DNA from: Flavobacterium tegetincola DSM 22377
GTDB taxonomy: Bacteria > Bacteroidota > Bacteroidia > Flavobacteriales > Flavobacteriaceae
Direction of reading: 5' to 3'
Length of the DNA stretch: 57,748 bases
Assembly (NCBI RefSeq): GCF_000425485.1
Contig: NZ_KE384388.1
Span: forward strand, 137,182 to 194,929
How positions within the stretch are numbered: position 1 is the first letter of the stretch; each line of letters opens with the position of its first letter. Below the pieces are notes generated by a model. That model was not told the origin of the DNA. It made no database searches and saw only the letters and a list, made by a program, of their open reading frames with translations. Made by a program: the position numbers and the translations under genes. This document shows positions 17,829 through 26,337 of the stretch, one piece after another.

Positions 17829-19595
17829 ATGAAGAAGTTACTTCTGTTATATATATTCTTTTTTAGCATAACTGCTTTTGCTCAAGTAGAATTTGAGGCA
17901 AATGTCAGCAAGAATGCGCTGGGATTGAACGAGCGCTTGCGTATTGATTTTACGATGAATGCAGATGGCGATAATTTTACACCGCCTGATTTTGACGGAT
18001 TTCGTGTGGTTAATGGTCCAATGCAGCAAGTGAGTCAGTCGTGGGTCAACGGAAAAGTGACGTTTAACAAAAGTTATTCGTATTTTTTATTGCCTACGCG
18101 AAAAGGAAACTTAACCATCAATCAAGCGAGTATTGAGATCAATGGCCAGACGTACAAAACTTCTCCGGTAAAAATTAATGTAGGTGCTGCAATAGACATT
18201 CCAAAAAATCCACAAGATGCGCCACAAATTTCGGCAGACGACGCCATTCATCTTGTTGCGGAAGTTTCCAAAGTAAATCCGTACATCAATGAACCCATTA
18301 CGGTGGTGTATAAGTTGTATTTCAGTTATAATATTGGAATTACTAATTGGCGCGAACTGGACAAACCAAAATACAACGATTTCTGGAGTCAAAACATTGA
18401 CATGAAGCAGTTGAAAGTGGAGGAAGGAACCTATAACGGCGAGAGAGCTCGCGTAGTTACCTTGCGAAAAACGGTTTTATATCCGCAAAAATCGGGTAAA
18501 TTATCCATTGAGCCTTTGTCTATGGATGTTGATTTAGAATTGCCTACCAATCGCCGAAATTTCTTCGGACAAGTATTGACAACGCAATCTAATAAACGGG
18601 TTTCGGCTGGAGCCAAAATCATAAACGTAAAACCGTTACCTGAAAATGGAAAACCAGCAGATTTTACAGGTGCTGTGGGGAATTTTAAGTTTGAAGCAAT
18701 TCCATCAAAAACTACGTTGAAACACGGTGAAAGTTTAGATTTGAAAGTGGTGGTTTCAGGAACAGGAAACTTAAAATTATTTGATTTACCCAAACCAGTT
18801 GTTCCCACTGCATTGGAAATGTATGATGCCGTTCATAAAGAAAATGTAAATTCACCTTTGAGTGGAATGACAGGTTCAATCTCGGACAGTTATACCATTA
18901 TACCGCAGTTTAAAGGTGAATATCCAATCAAACCAATGACCTTTTCGTATTTTGACTTGAATTCAAAAACGTATAAGACCATTTCTTCACCAGAGATCAT
19001 GGTTAAAGTATTGGATGGTCCGGAAAGTACGGAAGCAGTTGCAACCCAAAATCCAACGGATACTTCCACTAAAAAAGCGATTACAGCAAATTCTACATTT
19101 GAGTTTATCAAGTTAAAAACAAATTTGAAGTCAAATAAGCAAGAAGACTTTTTTGGTAGTTCGCTATTTTATGGTTTACTATTATTTCCGTTTTTGTGCA
19201 TTCCAGTTTTAATGATTTTTAGAAGTAAAAAAGAAGCACGAGACGGCGACGTAGCTGGAAATCGCATTCGTCGTTCAAATAAATTGGCTAAAAAATATTT
19301 GTCCGAAGCGAAGCAGCAAATTCAAAATAAAGAATTGTTTTACATCGCCTTGGAAAAAGCATTGCATAATTTCTTGAAAGCCAAATTACATATTGAAACT
19401 TCAGAGATGAGTAAAGAGACGATTCGAACCCTTTTATTGGAACGAAAAGCAAATGAGGAAACGGTTTCTCAATTTATCAAACTGGTTGAAAACTGTGAAC
19501 TTGCACGTTATGCTCCGTCATCAAGTAGTGCTATCGAATCCGATTTTGATAAAGCCGTTGGATTGATTTCTGAATTAGAAAAACAAATAGTGTAA
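17829..19595 (+). CDS. batD: BatD, oxygen tolerance protein
   Basis: The 588-residue protein has a signal peptide (1-18) and two to three immunoglobulin-like beta domains (about 20-430) including the conserved FTGAVGNF segment. A transmembrane helix (about 443-462) precedes a cytoplasmic helical domain ending near residue 588. This is the BatD family, a large periplasmic component of the Bat complex. It follows batC by 33 bases and precedes batE by 4, so the operon is tight. Length is normal for the family. Confidence 0.93.
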   Translation: MKKLLLLYIFFFSITAFAQVEFEANVSKNALGLNERLRIDFTMNADGDNFTPPDFDGFRVVNGPMQQVSQSWVNGKVTFNKSYSYFLLPTRKGNLTINQASIEINGQTYKTSPVKINVGAAIDIPKNPQDAPQISADDAIHLVAEVSKVNPYINEPITVVYKLYFSYNIGITNWRELDKPKYNDFWSQNIDMKQLKVEEGTYNGERARVVTLRKTVLYPQKSGKLSIEPLSMDVDLELPTNRRNFFGQVLTTQSNKRVSAGAKIINVKPLPENGKPADFTGAVGNFKFEAIPSKTTLKHGESLDLKVVVSGTGNLKLFDLPKPVVPTALEMYDAVHKENVNSPLSGMTGSISDSYTIIPQFKGEYPIKPMTFSYFDLNSKTYKTISSPEIMVKVLDGPESTEAVATQNPTDTSTKKAITANSTFEFIKLKTNLKSNKQEDFFGSSLFYGLLLFPFLCIPVLMIFRSKKEARDGDVAGNRIRRSNKLAKKYLSEAKQQIQNKELFYIALEKALHNFLKAKLHIETSEMSKETIRTLLLERKANEETVSQFIKLVENCELARYAPSSSSAIESDFDKAVGLISELEKQIV

Positions 19596-19599
19596 GACT

Positions 19600-20343
19600 A
19601 TGAGACATTTATTTTATATATTTCTATTGCTTCCGCAACTATTTCTTGCCCAAACCGGTTTTGAAAAAGGAAATGAACTGTACCGTAAAAATCAATTTCA
19701 AGAGGCAGCTCAAGCCTATGAAGCAGTTTTAAAAACCAATAAGCAATCAGCAGAATTGTATTTCAACTTGGGGAATTCATATTACAAACTCAATAAGGTT
19801 GCACCAGCGATTTATAATTTTGAAAAAGCTCTGTTGCTAAAACCAAATGACAAAGAAATTTTAAACAATCTTGCTTTCGCACAAAAACTCCAGATTGATG
19901 AAGTAAAAGAAGTTTCTGAAGTAGGTTTTGAAAAAGCTTTAACGAATTTAACTTCGTCCAGACACTATGATTCGTGGGCTTGGGTAGCGGTTTTTGGGTC
20001 GTTTTTTATTCTGTTGTTCTTTATTGGGTATTATTTTTCTTACAAGACTATTTTGAAGCGCATATTTTTTGGCGGAATGTTTCTGTCGGGAATTGTACTA
20101 CTATTAGCGCTATTTGCCGCCGTTGCAGAAAAAAACAATGATGAATTATTTCGTCCTGCAATCGTTTTTGATGAGATAGTTGCTGTAAAAGCGGAGCCTA
20201 AAACGGATAGTGCAGACGCCTTTACGTTGCATGAAGGAACAAAAGTTGAGGTTATAGAAAACCTGGACAATTGGAGACGAATTGCGCTTCCTGACGGATC
20301 GGATGGTTGGATTAGGGCGAGTTCTATAAAAGAATTGAAGTAG
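19600..20343 (+). CDS. batE: BatE, TPR and SH3 protein
   Basis: The 247-residue protein has a signal peptide, two to three TPRs (about 20-105, including AELYFNLGNSYYKL), two transmembrane helices (about 125-145 and 150-172) and a C-terminal bacterial SH3 domain (about 185-247, with LHEGTKVEVIENLDNWRRI and GSDGWI). This is the BatE layout. It is the last gene of the Bat operon; an array of interspersed palindromes follows at once rather than a clear hairpin-plus-T terminator. Confidence 0.9.
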   Translation: MRHLFYIFLLLPQLFLAQTGFEKGNELYRKNQFQEAAQAYEAVLKTNKQSAELYFNLGNSYYKLNKVAPAIYNFEKALLLKPNDKEILNNLAFAQKLQIDEVKEVSEVGFEKALTNLTSSRHYDSWAWVAVFGSFFILLFFIGYYFSYKTILKRIFFGGMFLSGIVLLLALFAAVAEKNNDELFRPAIVFDEIVAVKAEPKTDSADAFTLHEGTKVEVIENLDNWRRIALPDGSDGWIRASSIKELK

Positions 20344-20354
20344 TTTTATTTGCC

Positions 20355-20470
20355 ATACCACGGTTGAGACCGTAGCCAATTTTCGAGTATTGGTGGGAAA
20401 TTTTAACTTCAATAATTATCTATTATCGCGCTAAAATATCGCCCACGGTTTGAACCGTGGGATTTTGTAA
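20355..20470. repeat. CCCACGGTT interspersed element, copy 1
   Basis: The element opens with the palindrome CCACGGTTGAGACCGTAGCC (20358-20377) and closes with the palindrome CCCACGGTTTGAACCGTGGG (20442-20461), preceded by atatcgc and followed by attttgtaa. The same head, spacer length class and tail recur at 22976 and 23294, so this is a defined mobile or duplicated unit of about 115-135 bp, not a simple terminator. It lies directly after batE and could also stabilise the mRNA end. Confidence 0.8.
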
Positions 20471-20489
20471 ATAGAAAATTCAAGCTAGT

Positions 20490-20566
20490 GCGAGCGTCTC
20501 GCTCGTACCCATAATTATTAGATTGAATATTTATATATTGGTTGTTGTCACGAGCGGGACGCTCGC
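20490..20566. repeat. GCGAGCGTC inverted-repeat pair (REPIN-like)
   Basis: GCGAGCGTCTCGCTCGT (20490-20506) and ACGAGCGGGACGCTCGC (20550-20566) are reverse complements with one mismatch, 43 bases apart, in the AraC upstream region. Each arm is itself palindromic. This is a REPIN-like architecture. Confidence 0.75.
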
Positions 20567-20625
20567 GTTAGCATAAGCAGTGTAAGATAATTAAAGTAAC
20601 TTTACGCCAACCTCAATTCCAGAAA

Positions 20626-21399
20626 ATGAACTTTGATGATTTAGAATACATTTCAATAAACAATCAAACGATTGCTTTTCCAAAGCATTTTCATGAAACC
20701 TTCTGTATTTCGCTCATTCATCAAGGAACGGAACAAATCGATTTTGAAAACCAAAGTTTGTTTAGCGAAGCGGGAAGTATCTCGATTACAAATCCATTTG
20801 AAGTCCATTCGAACCCAATAACCGACATCAATTTTCCTTTGAAATTTGACACGATTTACATCTCAAATGAGGTAATGAAAACGGCTTTGGATGGAAAAAA
20901 CATCATCTTTCTCAATAGAAAAATAAACAGTAAAAAAGCAAATTTCCTTTTTGTGGAACTGAGAAATGCTATTGATACAAAAAATGCAATCAGTATTGAG
21001 TTTTGCTTAAGGCAATTTGCAAAAAGTTTAAAAGCATATGCTGAAGAAAACAAAAATGAATATTGTGCTTTGAATTTCGATAGTTTTAAAGAAATTAATA
21101 CCTACATAGAACGTCATATTTTTACTAAATTCTGTTTGGATGACTTGGCCGAAAGGGCACATATTAATAAATTTGGCTTTGCGAAAAAGTTTAAATCATC
21201 AACAGGAATGACTCCGATGAATTATATTTTGATGAAGAAAATATTTTCAAGCAAAAAGTTAATCGGTTCTAATTCAGACATTACGGACATTGCTTATCAA
21301 TACAACTTTACCGATTTAGCTCATTTTTCTAAAACTTTTAAGCGATTTATTGGAGTTTCGCCAAAGAAATACAAGGAAAGTCTTACTTCTAAAATTTAA
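20626..21399 (+). CDS. AraC-family transcriptional regulator
   Basis: The 257-residue protein has an N-terminal cupin-like sensor (about 1-100, beginning around FHETFCISLIHQGTEQI and a SISITNPFEVHSN loop). A C-terminal AraC double helix-turn-helix covers about 155-257, with LDDLAERAHINKFGFAKKFK and DIAYQYNFTDLAHFSKTFKR. The layout matches AraC regulators that sense small molecules through a cupin. It is a single gene 64 bases before the S41 peptidase start, so it may regulate or be co-transcribed with it. The inducer is unknown. Confidence 0.92.
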   Translation: MNFDDLEYISINNQTIAFPKHFHETFCISLIHQGTEQIDFENQSLFSEAGSISITNPFEVHSNPITDINFPLKFDTIYISNEVMKTALDGKNIIFLNRKINSKKANFLFVELRNAIDTKNAISIEFCLRQFAKSLKAYAEENKNEYCALNFDSFKEINTYIERHIFTKFCLDDLAERAHINKFGFAKKFKSSTGMTPMNYILMKKIFSSKKLIGSNSDITDIAYQYNFTDLAHFSKTFKRFIGVSPKKYKESLTSKI

Positions 21400-21463
21400 T
21401 AGTCAACATTATACAAGTGCTTTTCTGGCTATACGATTACATTTGAAAAATAATTCGACTCAA

Positions 21464-22975
21464 ATGAAAATCACAACGCTCTTATTCGTTTCCTTTATCC
21501 TATTTTCAAACCTAGCAATTTCACAATCCGTTGACGACGCTTTTTCGCAGAAGAAAATGCGTAAAGATTTGGCGGTTTTCAAAGAAATTCGACTAAAAGC
21601 CAATTCAGGTCTTTACAAATACAGAACAACCCAACAAATTGACAGCATCTATTCTTGGGCTGATGCTGAAATTGAGCAACTTTCTACTTACAGGGATTTC
21701 TATAATTTAATTTCAACATTGACTGATTTCGAAGGCAGTTTGCACAACGATACTTCTGTTCCTGATAGAATTTGGCAGAATTTACGCAGCGAAAAATCGG
21801 GCTATTTTCCTTTGCCTATAAAATGCATTGAAGAGAAATGGATTATAAATTATGAAAACGGAGCGATTCCTTTAGGTGCTGAAATTGTATCCATCAATGA
21901 AATTCCATTCAAAGAGGTGATTTTGAATTTATATAAATATTACACCACGGATGGCGAAAACCTTACGGGAAAAAAAATTGGGATACGAACCCATTTTTCT
22001 CGCTATTTCCGACTCAATTATGGTTTGAAAGAGGAATTTATAGTGCGTTATAAATTGCAAAAATCATCGGAAATCCTGACCAAAACAATAGCAAGTGTAA
22101 GTCATAGCAATTACTACAAGAACCTTCAAAACCGATATTCCAAGAGCTTTGACGATATTTATTATGCTACTTTGACTGAAAAGCAAAAATATAATTTCAA
22201 GAAAATCGATTCGGAAACTGGGAAGTTGACCATTTATACTTTTGATATGGGAGACGAAAAGGCGGTAGAACATTTAAACTATGTGAAATTTCTAGACAGC
22301 ATTTTCATTCGATTAAAAGACGAAAACATAAAAAATTTAATCGTGGATGTTCGGCAAAATGGAGGAGGAACCGACCCAAATGACATCGTCACCTATTCTT
22401 ATTTGACCCAAAGAAATTTTCAGGAAAATAAGAAAGCGTGGATTAGTTTCAAGAAAATTCCGTTGTTGAAGTATTACAATATTGGTGCTCCAAAATTCAT
22501 TCGTCCCTTTGGAGTTGGGAAATACAACAAAGAGTTTCAAGAGATTTTTCCGGTAGAAGTGGACAATCGCTTTTATCAAGATGAAAACAGCAACGACCGT
22601 AAAATTTGGACACCAAACAAAAATGCTTTTAATGGAAATGTCTATTTATTAGTGAGTCCGGCAATTGCTTCAGCAGGAAGTTTGTTTGCAGCAATGCTAG
22701 CGGGAAATGAAAACACAATAACCGTTGGCGAAGAAACAATGGGTGGCTATCACGGTCATAACGGTCACACGTCTTTGGAATATAAATTGCCAAAATCAAA
22801 AATTGTTACGCAATTTTCTGTCGTTAATTTGGAACAAGATGTGCCCAAAAAAGACAATCAATTGCTAAATCGCGGCATTATTCCGGATTATAAAGTGATT
22901 CAAACGTATGAAGATTATTTAAAACAAGAAGACACACAGCTGGAATTTGTTTATGATTTAATTAATTCTAAATAA
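21464..22975 (+). CDS. S41-family (C-terminal processing type) secreted peptidase
   Basis: The ATG at 21464 starts a clear signal peptide; an earlier in-frame start at 21350 lies inside the AraC gene. The 503-residue protein has a helical N-terminal domain, a PDZ-like segment around GAEIVSINEIPFKEV, and the S41 protease fold. That fold includes NLIVDVRQNGGG and the catalytic-serine region SPAIASAGSLFAAML, with the partner Lys in the following helix-loop region (GEETMGG). Such proteins cut C-termini of envelope proteins. The last 25 codons and the 3' repeat are duplicated at 23216-23427, so this locus has been rearranged. Confidence 0.88.
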   Translation: MKITTLLFVSFILFSNLAISQSVDDAFSQKKMRKDLAVFKEIRLKANSGLYKYRTTQQIDSIYSWADAEIEQLSTYRDFYNLISTLTDFEGSLHNDTSVPDRIWQNLRSEKSGYFPLPIKCIEEKWIINYENGAIPLGAEIVSINEIPFKEVILNLYKYYTTDGENLTGKKIGIRTHFSRYFRLNYGLKEEFIVRYKLQKSSEILTKTIASVSHSNYYKNLQNRYSKSFDDIYYATLTEKQKYNFKKIDSETGKLTIYTFDMGDEKAVEHLNYVKFLDSIFIRLKDENIKNLIVDVRQNGGGTDPNDIVTYSYLTQRNFQENKKAWISFKKIPLLKYYNIGAPKFIRPFGVGKYNKEFQEIFPVEVDNRFYQDENSNDRKIWTPNKNAFNGNVYLLVSPAIASAGSLFAAMLAGNENTITVGEETMGGYHGHNGHTSLEYKLPKSKIVTQFSVVNLEQDVPKKDNQLLNRGIIPDYKVIQTYEDYLKQEDTQLEFVYDLINSK

Positions 22976-23108
22976 CACCACGGTTAAAACCGTGGCCAAT
23001 CTTAGTGTTTGGAAAGAAATGGACTTATGATTTAGCAAAAAAATTAGAGATAACAATTTGTTATTACGCTGAAATATCGCCCACGGTTTCAACCGTGGGA
23101 TTTTGTAA
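22976..23108. repeat. CCCACGGTT interspersed element, copy 2
   Basis: This copy starts at the peptidase stop codon with the palindrome CCACGGTTAAAACCGTGG and ends with CCCACGGTTTCAACCGTGGG and attttgtaa. The spacer is about 75 bases. It is nearly identical over more than 120 bases to the copy at 23294, in contrast to the diverged copy at 20355. Confidence 0.82.
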
Positions 23109-23165
23109 TGAATAAGGATATAAATAGAACAGTGATTTAATGGAAAATCTTTACGGTTAACTATT

Positions 23166-23212
23166 TATTATCACGCTAGAATATCGCCCCCAGTTTTAAA
23201 CGTGGGGTGTTA
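23166..23212. repeat. Partial CCCACGGTT element (tail half only)
   Basis: Only the closing half is present: the cacgctagaatatcgccc lead-in and a degenerate palindrome ending in cgtgggg. It lies between the intact copies at 22976 and 23294. Confidence 0.6.
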
Positions 23213-23215
23213 TAA

Positions 23216-23293
23216 CTAAAAAACTATCAAGATTATTTAACGCAAACGGATACACAACTGAATTTTGTTTATGATTTAATTAATTCTAAATAA
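23216..23293 (+). pseudogene. Duplicated 3' fragment of an S41 peptidase gene
   Basis: Twenty-five in-frame codons ending in TAA (23291-23293) encode DYLTQTDTQLNFVYDLINSK, against DYLKQEDTQLEFVYDLINSK at the end of the intact peptidase. An in-frame stop precedes the fragment at 23213. The coding part has diverged, but the following 120 bases of repeat are almost identical to those after the intact gene. This is the leftover end of a tandem paralogue or a duplication of the gene end together with its repeat. Confidence 0.8.
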
Positions 23294-23427
23294 CACCACG
23301 GTTAAAACCGTGGCCAATCTTAGTGTTTGGAAAGAAATGGACTTATGATTTAGCAAAAAAATTAGAGATAACAATTTGTTATTACGCTGAAATATCGCCC
23401 ACGGTTTCAACCGTGAGATTTTATAAT
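23294..23427. repeat. CCCACGGTT interspersed element, copy 3
   Basis: An almost exact copy of 22976-23108, offset by 318 bases, including the spacer and both palindromes (one base differs in the last, CCGTGAG). It follows the peptidase gene fragment and ends just before the convergent cvpA-like gene. Confidence 0.82.
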
Positions 23428-23437
23428 TAGAAATATT

Positions 23438-23953
23438 CTATCTCTCTTCTTTACTAGGATAAAACTCATCAAACCAACTTTCCAAAACGGGATATAATTT
23501 CCCAGAAACTTCTAAGGTCGGATAATATAAAGTAGAATCAATTAATTGATCCTTCGAAACAAAGTCCATTTTGGAATTCATTTTATTAAAAAAGTGTAGT
23601 GCGACACTCATGACGAGAATCGTTTTCAATAAGCCAAAGAATGCTCCAGCAAATTTGTTTACCAAGCTCATTCCTACAAACTTTGCCACCGTTGTCATAA
23701 ATTTTGCTAGGATTGAGAGTCCAACAATTACTGCTATAAAGGTCAATGCAAAAGCAGAAATCTGAATCGTTTTTGGCGACCATGAAACATGTGAACTTAT
23801 AAAAACTTGCGCAACAGAGGAAAATTTCAATGCAAGGTAAATTCCCAGAATTAACGAAAAGAGTGAAGCCAGCTCAATAAAAAAGCCGTTCCTGAAGCCG
23901 CGAATCAATCCGTATAAGAGAAAACAGCCTAAAATGATGTCGATAGTTTGCAT
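23438..23953 (-). CDS. CvpA family membrane protein
   Basis: The 171-residue protein opens MQTIDIILGCFLLYGLIRGF with the early arginine-glycine-phenylalanine pattern of CvpA. It has four hydrophobic helices (about 3-20, 25-45, 63-85 and 100-120) and a hydrophilic tail. CvpA proteins are inner-membrane proteins linked to colicin V production in E. coli and, more widely, to envelope homeostasis. It lies just upstream of, and divergent from, the gene at 24070; the pair CvpA - small protein - pheS is a housekeeping-type arrangement. Confidence 0.88.
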   Translation of the reverse strand: MQTIDIILGCFLLYGLIRGFRNGFFIELASLFSLILGIYLALKFSSVAQVFISSHVSWSPKTIQISAFALTFIAVIVGLSILAKFMTTVAKFVGMSLVNKFAGAFFGLLKTILVMSVALHFFNKMNSKMDFVSKDQLIDSTLYYPTLEVSGKLYPVLESWFDEFYPSKEER

Positions 23954-23984
23954 AGTAAAAAATCTTTAGGCAAGATAGGTACTT

Positions 23985-24018
23985 TTGTAGAAAAACCAAA
24001 AGCAACGACGTATCTTTG
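23985..24018 (+). promoter_or_regulatory. Candidate promoter of the 24070 gene
   Basis: TTG at 23985-23987 and TATCTTTG at 24011-24018 fit the Bacteroidota -33/-7 pattern with a 23-base spacer. The start codon follows 51 bases later. Confidence 0.5.
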
Positions 24019-24069
24019 TAGCTACAATTTCACAGAAGCAAAGCTGCTTCTTTTCAATATAAAACTATA

Positions 24070-24426
24070 ATGTCAAGAGATATACAACTTAAAGAGCGTT
24101 GGGAAAATTTAGTCGCCAAACTTTCAGACCAATTTTCACAAGGCGAAGATTTAGATTTAGATGCCATAATATACCTTATAGGTATTCAAGAATTGGGGAA
24201 AGTACATGATAAATTCCCTAAAGACGAGAAATTAAATTTAATGCACATTGCCATTTGCAGATTGTTAGAACCTTATGGTTACTACACATTTGACCACGTC
24301 GATCAAGAAGGTTGGCCTCATTACAGCGTCAAAGAAGAATTGCCTACATTAAAAGCAGGTGAACAAACAGTTTTAATGAAAGAAGCGATTGTGAGTTATT
24401 TTTTAGAGAAAGAGTATATTGATTAA
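24070..24426 (+). CDS. Conserved hypothetical protein
   Basis: The 118-residue soluble protein has two helical stretches around DLDAIIYLIGIQELGKVH and NLMHIAICRLLEPYGYY, then a short beta segment HVDQEGWPHYSV. It has no signal or membrane segment. I do not recognise a named family, although proteins of this shape next to pheS and cvpA seem common in flavobacteria. It has its own good promoter match upstream and a REPIN-like inverted repeat downstream. Confidence 0.75.
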   Translation: MSRDIQLKERWENLVAKLSDQFSQGEDLDLDAIIYLIGIQELGKVHDKFPKDEKLNLMHIAICRLLEPYGYYTFDHVDQEGWPHYSVKEELPTLKAGEQTVLMKEAIVSYFLEKEYID

Positions 24427-24455
24427 CAGCGTGGAATTTTGTCATTGCTTCGCCA

Positions 24456-24589
24456 GTTCGAGCAAAGCTCTCGGGTCTGAACTTGTTTCTGAATCTTACA
24501 ACCACAAACAAGATGCTGAAATATATTAGCATGACAAATCTTTCGAAACTAATTTGCGATAATTTGTGACCCGAGAGCTCTGCTCGAAC
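24456..24589. repeat. Inverted repeat pair with 22-base arms (REPIN-like)
   Basis: CGAGCAAAGCTCTCGGGTC (24459-24477) and GACCCGAGAGCTCTGCTCG (24568-24586) are reverse complements with one mismatch; the match extends by three bases outward on each side. The 90-base interior is AT-rich and has no open frame. It fills most of the gap before pheS. Confidence 0.75.
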
Positions 24590-24665
24590 AGACGAAGTAA
24601 ATTTGCGGTGAAAAATCTATAAAAGATTGCCTGATTATCACACCAAAACTTTCAACTAAAAACCT

Positions 24666-24673
24666 TAAATTTG
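24666..24673 (+). promoter_or_regulatory. Candidate -7 element of pheS
   Basis: TAAATTTG matches the Bacteroidota TAnnTTTG consensus exactly and lies 17 bases before the pheS start. A convincing -33 TTG at the usual spacing is not visible. Confidence 0.4.
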
Positions 24674-24690
24674 CACCTTTACTACAAACG

Positions 24691-25710
24691 ATGATAGACA
24701 AAATCAAAGCATATATTGCCGAAGCCCAATCTTTTTCAACCGATAACACGAGCGAATTAGAAGCATTCAGAATTCAATATCTTGGAACAAAAGGTTTACT
24801 GAAAACCCTTTTTGCCGAATTCAAAAATGTTCCCAACGAACAGAAAAAAGAATTTGGACAAGTAATCAATGCATTAAAAACTACTGCGGAAGAGAAGGTA
24901 AAACAACTTCAAGAAGCATTAGAAAGCAAAGAAGAAATCAAAGGAATTTATGGCGATTTGACCCGTCCAGGCGAACCGTTTAAAATAGGTTCTCGTCACC
25001 CGATTTCACTAGTAAAAAATCAAATCATCGACATCTTTTCGACCATTGGATTCAATGTTTCAGAAGGTCCAGAAATTGAGGACGATTGGCATAATTTTAC
25101 CGCGTTAAACTTGCCAGAATACCATCCGGCTCGCGACATGCAAGATACTTTTTTCATCCAAACCAATCCTGACGTGTTGTTAAGAACCCATACTTCATCG
25201 GTTCAAGTACGTTACATGGAAGAAAATAAACCGCCTATCCGAACGATTTCTCCTGGAAGAGTTTTTAGAAATGAAGCTGTTTCAGCGCGTTCTCACTGTA
25301 TATTTCACCAGATCGAAGGCTTGTACATCGATAAAGATGTTTCGTTTGCCGATTTGAAGCAAACACTATTATATTTCACTAAAGAAATGTTCGGAAAGTC
25401 AAAAATCCGTTTACGTCCGTCGTATTTCCCGTTCACCGAACCAAGTGCGGAAATCGATATTTATTGGGGTTTAAAAACCGAAACCGATTACCGAATTACC
25501 AAAGGAACCGGTTGGTTAGAAATTGGTGGTTGCGGAATGGTTGACCCTAATGTGCTAAAAAACTGTGGAATCGATTCAGAAGAATACACTGGTTTCGCTT
25601 TCGGAATGGGAGTGGAGCGTATTGCAATGTTGCTACATCAAATTGGCGATATTCGTATGTTTTATGAAAATGACGTTCGATTCTTGGAGCAATTTAAGTC
25701 GAGTATTTAG
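24691..25710 (+). CDS. pheS: Phenylalanine-tRNA ligase alpha subunit
   Basis: The 339-residue protein has the PheS plan: an N-terminal coiled coil (about 1-90), then the class II aminoacyl-tRNA synthetase core. Visible motifs are [38 protein letters not shown] with the DTFF segment, motif 2 around [22 protein letters not shown], and motif 3 [14 protein letters not shown]. It charges tRNA-Phe together with PheT, which is not in this window and so must be encoded elsewhere, a normal situation in Bacteroidota. Full length. Confidence 0.97.
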   Translation: MIDKIKAYIAEAQSFSTDNTSELEAFRIQYLGTKGLLKTLFAEFKNVPNEQKKEFGQVINALKTTAEEKVKQLQEALESKEEIKGIYGDLTRPGEPFKIGSRHPISLVKNQIIDIFSTIGFNVSEGPEIEDDWHNFTALNLPEYHPARDMQDTFFIQTNPDVLLRTHTSSVQVRYMEENKPPIRTISPGRVFRNEAVSARSHCIFHQIEGLYIDKDVSFADLKQTLLYFTKEMFGKSKIRLRPSYFPFTEPSAEIDIYWGLKTETDYRITKGTGWLEIGGCGMVDPNVLKNCGIDSEEYTGFAFGMGVERIAMLLHQIGDIRMFYENDVRFLEQFKSSI

Positions 25711-25774
25711 ATTTATTGGGAACGAACCGCTCGGGCTTTTTTGGGTTTCCATATTCCCGCTTTTCGTTGCAATC

Positions 25775-25803
25775 ATTTTTATTTTTAAAGAAAAAATAAA
25801 AAT
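25775..25803. repeat. A/T hairpin in the pheS downstream gap
   Basis: ATTTTTATTTTT, AAAG and a matching AAAAATAAAAAT form a 12-bp A/T stem 65 bases after the pheS stop. It may serve as a weak terminator or be part of an interspersed repeat (the flanking ttcccgcttttcgttgcaat looks repeat-like). Confidence 0.4.
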
Positions 25804-25887
25804 AATTTCCTCTGCAATCGGGGTTATTTAGGTTTTCATTATTTAAAAAATTAACTTCGAGACTTTGTGTCTTCGTGCCAAAACAAC

Positions 25888-26295
25888 ATGAAAAAAGACA
25901 TTCAAATACCAACCGTGGAAAACGTATTTCTTGCTGCAGTGCAAGAATTTAGCGTTGAGTTTAATGAAAAAGTATGGTACGTTTATCTAGTAAACGATAG
26001 CGATTTTAATTTAGACAGCGTGATGATTGTTTCATCAGCATTTGGAACTTTAGAAGGCGAAATGAAAAAGACTTCGCTATTGCGTCATGCTTTTCCAGCC
26101 GTACCAGCGGTTTCTGTAGTTAAAGTTGAACTGCTTGAAGATAGCGTTCTGGCTTTAAATAATGAATTTATGCTAACGTACTTTATCGATAATAAGATGT
26201 ATGATAAAGTGTTTATTTTTAAAAGCAATTCTATCAATGAAAACGCTACGGAAGAAGTTCCAATATTATTTATAGAAGGCGTTATCGAACGCTAA
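25888..26295 (+). CDS. Conserved hypothetical protein
   Basis: The ATG at 25888 (MKKDIQIPTVENVF) is preferred over an in-frame GTG at 25867. The 135-residue soluble protein is beta-rich: KVWYVYLVNDSDFNLDSVMI and AVSVVKVELLEDSVLALN look like strands of a sandwich, and it ends in VPILFIEGVIER. It has no signal peptide and no family I can name. It shares a bidirectional terminator with the convergent gpsA gene. Confidence 0.72.
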   Translation: MKKDIQIPTVENVFLAAVQEFSVEFNEKVWYVYLVNDSDFNLDSVMIVSSAFGTLEGEMKKTSLLRHAFPAVPAVSVVKVELLEDSVLALNNEFMLTYFIDNKMYDKVFIFKSNSINENATEEVPILFIEGVIER

Positions 26296-26302
26296 TAATA
26301 AG

Positions 26303-26337
26303 TATAAAAAAAGGAAGCTTTCGCTTCCTTTTTTTAT
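26303..26337. terminator. Bidirectional intrinsic terminator
   Basis: AAGGAAGC, TTTC and GCTTCCTT form a perfect 8-bp hairpin with A on the left and T on the right. It lies between the convergent 25888 gene and gpsA and can serve both. Confidence 0.9.

Noticed and set aside
11372..20343. Bat operon as a novel system
   Set aside because: It is the well-known MoxR-DUF58-BatABCDE operon; only the extra protein at 13345 is slightly unusual.
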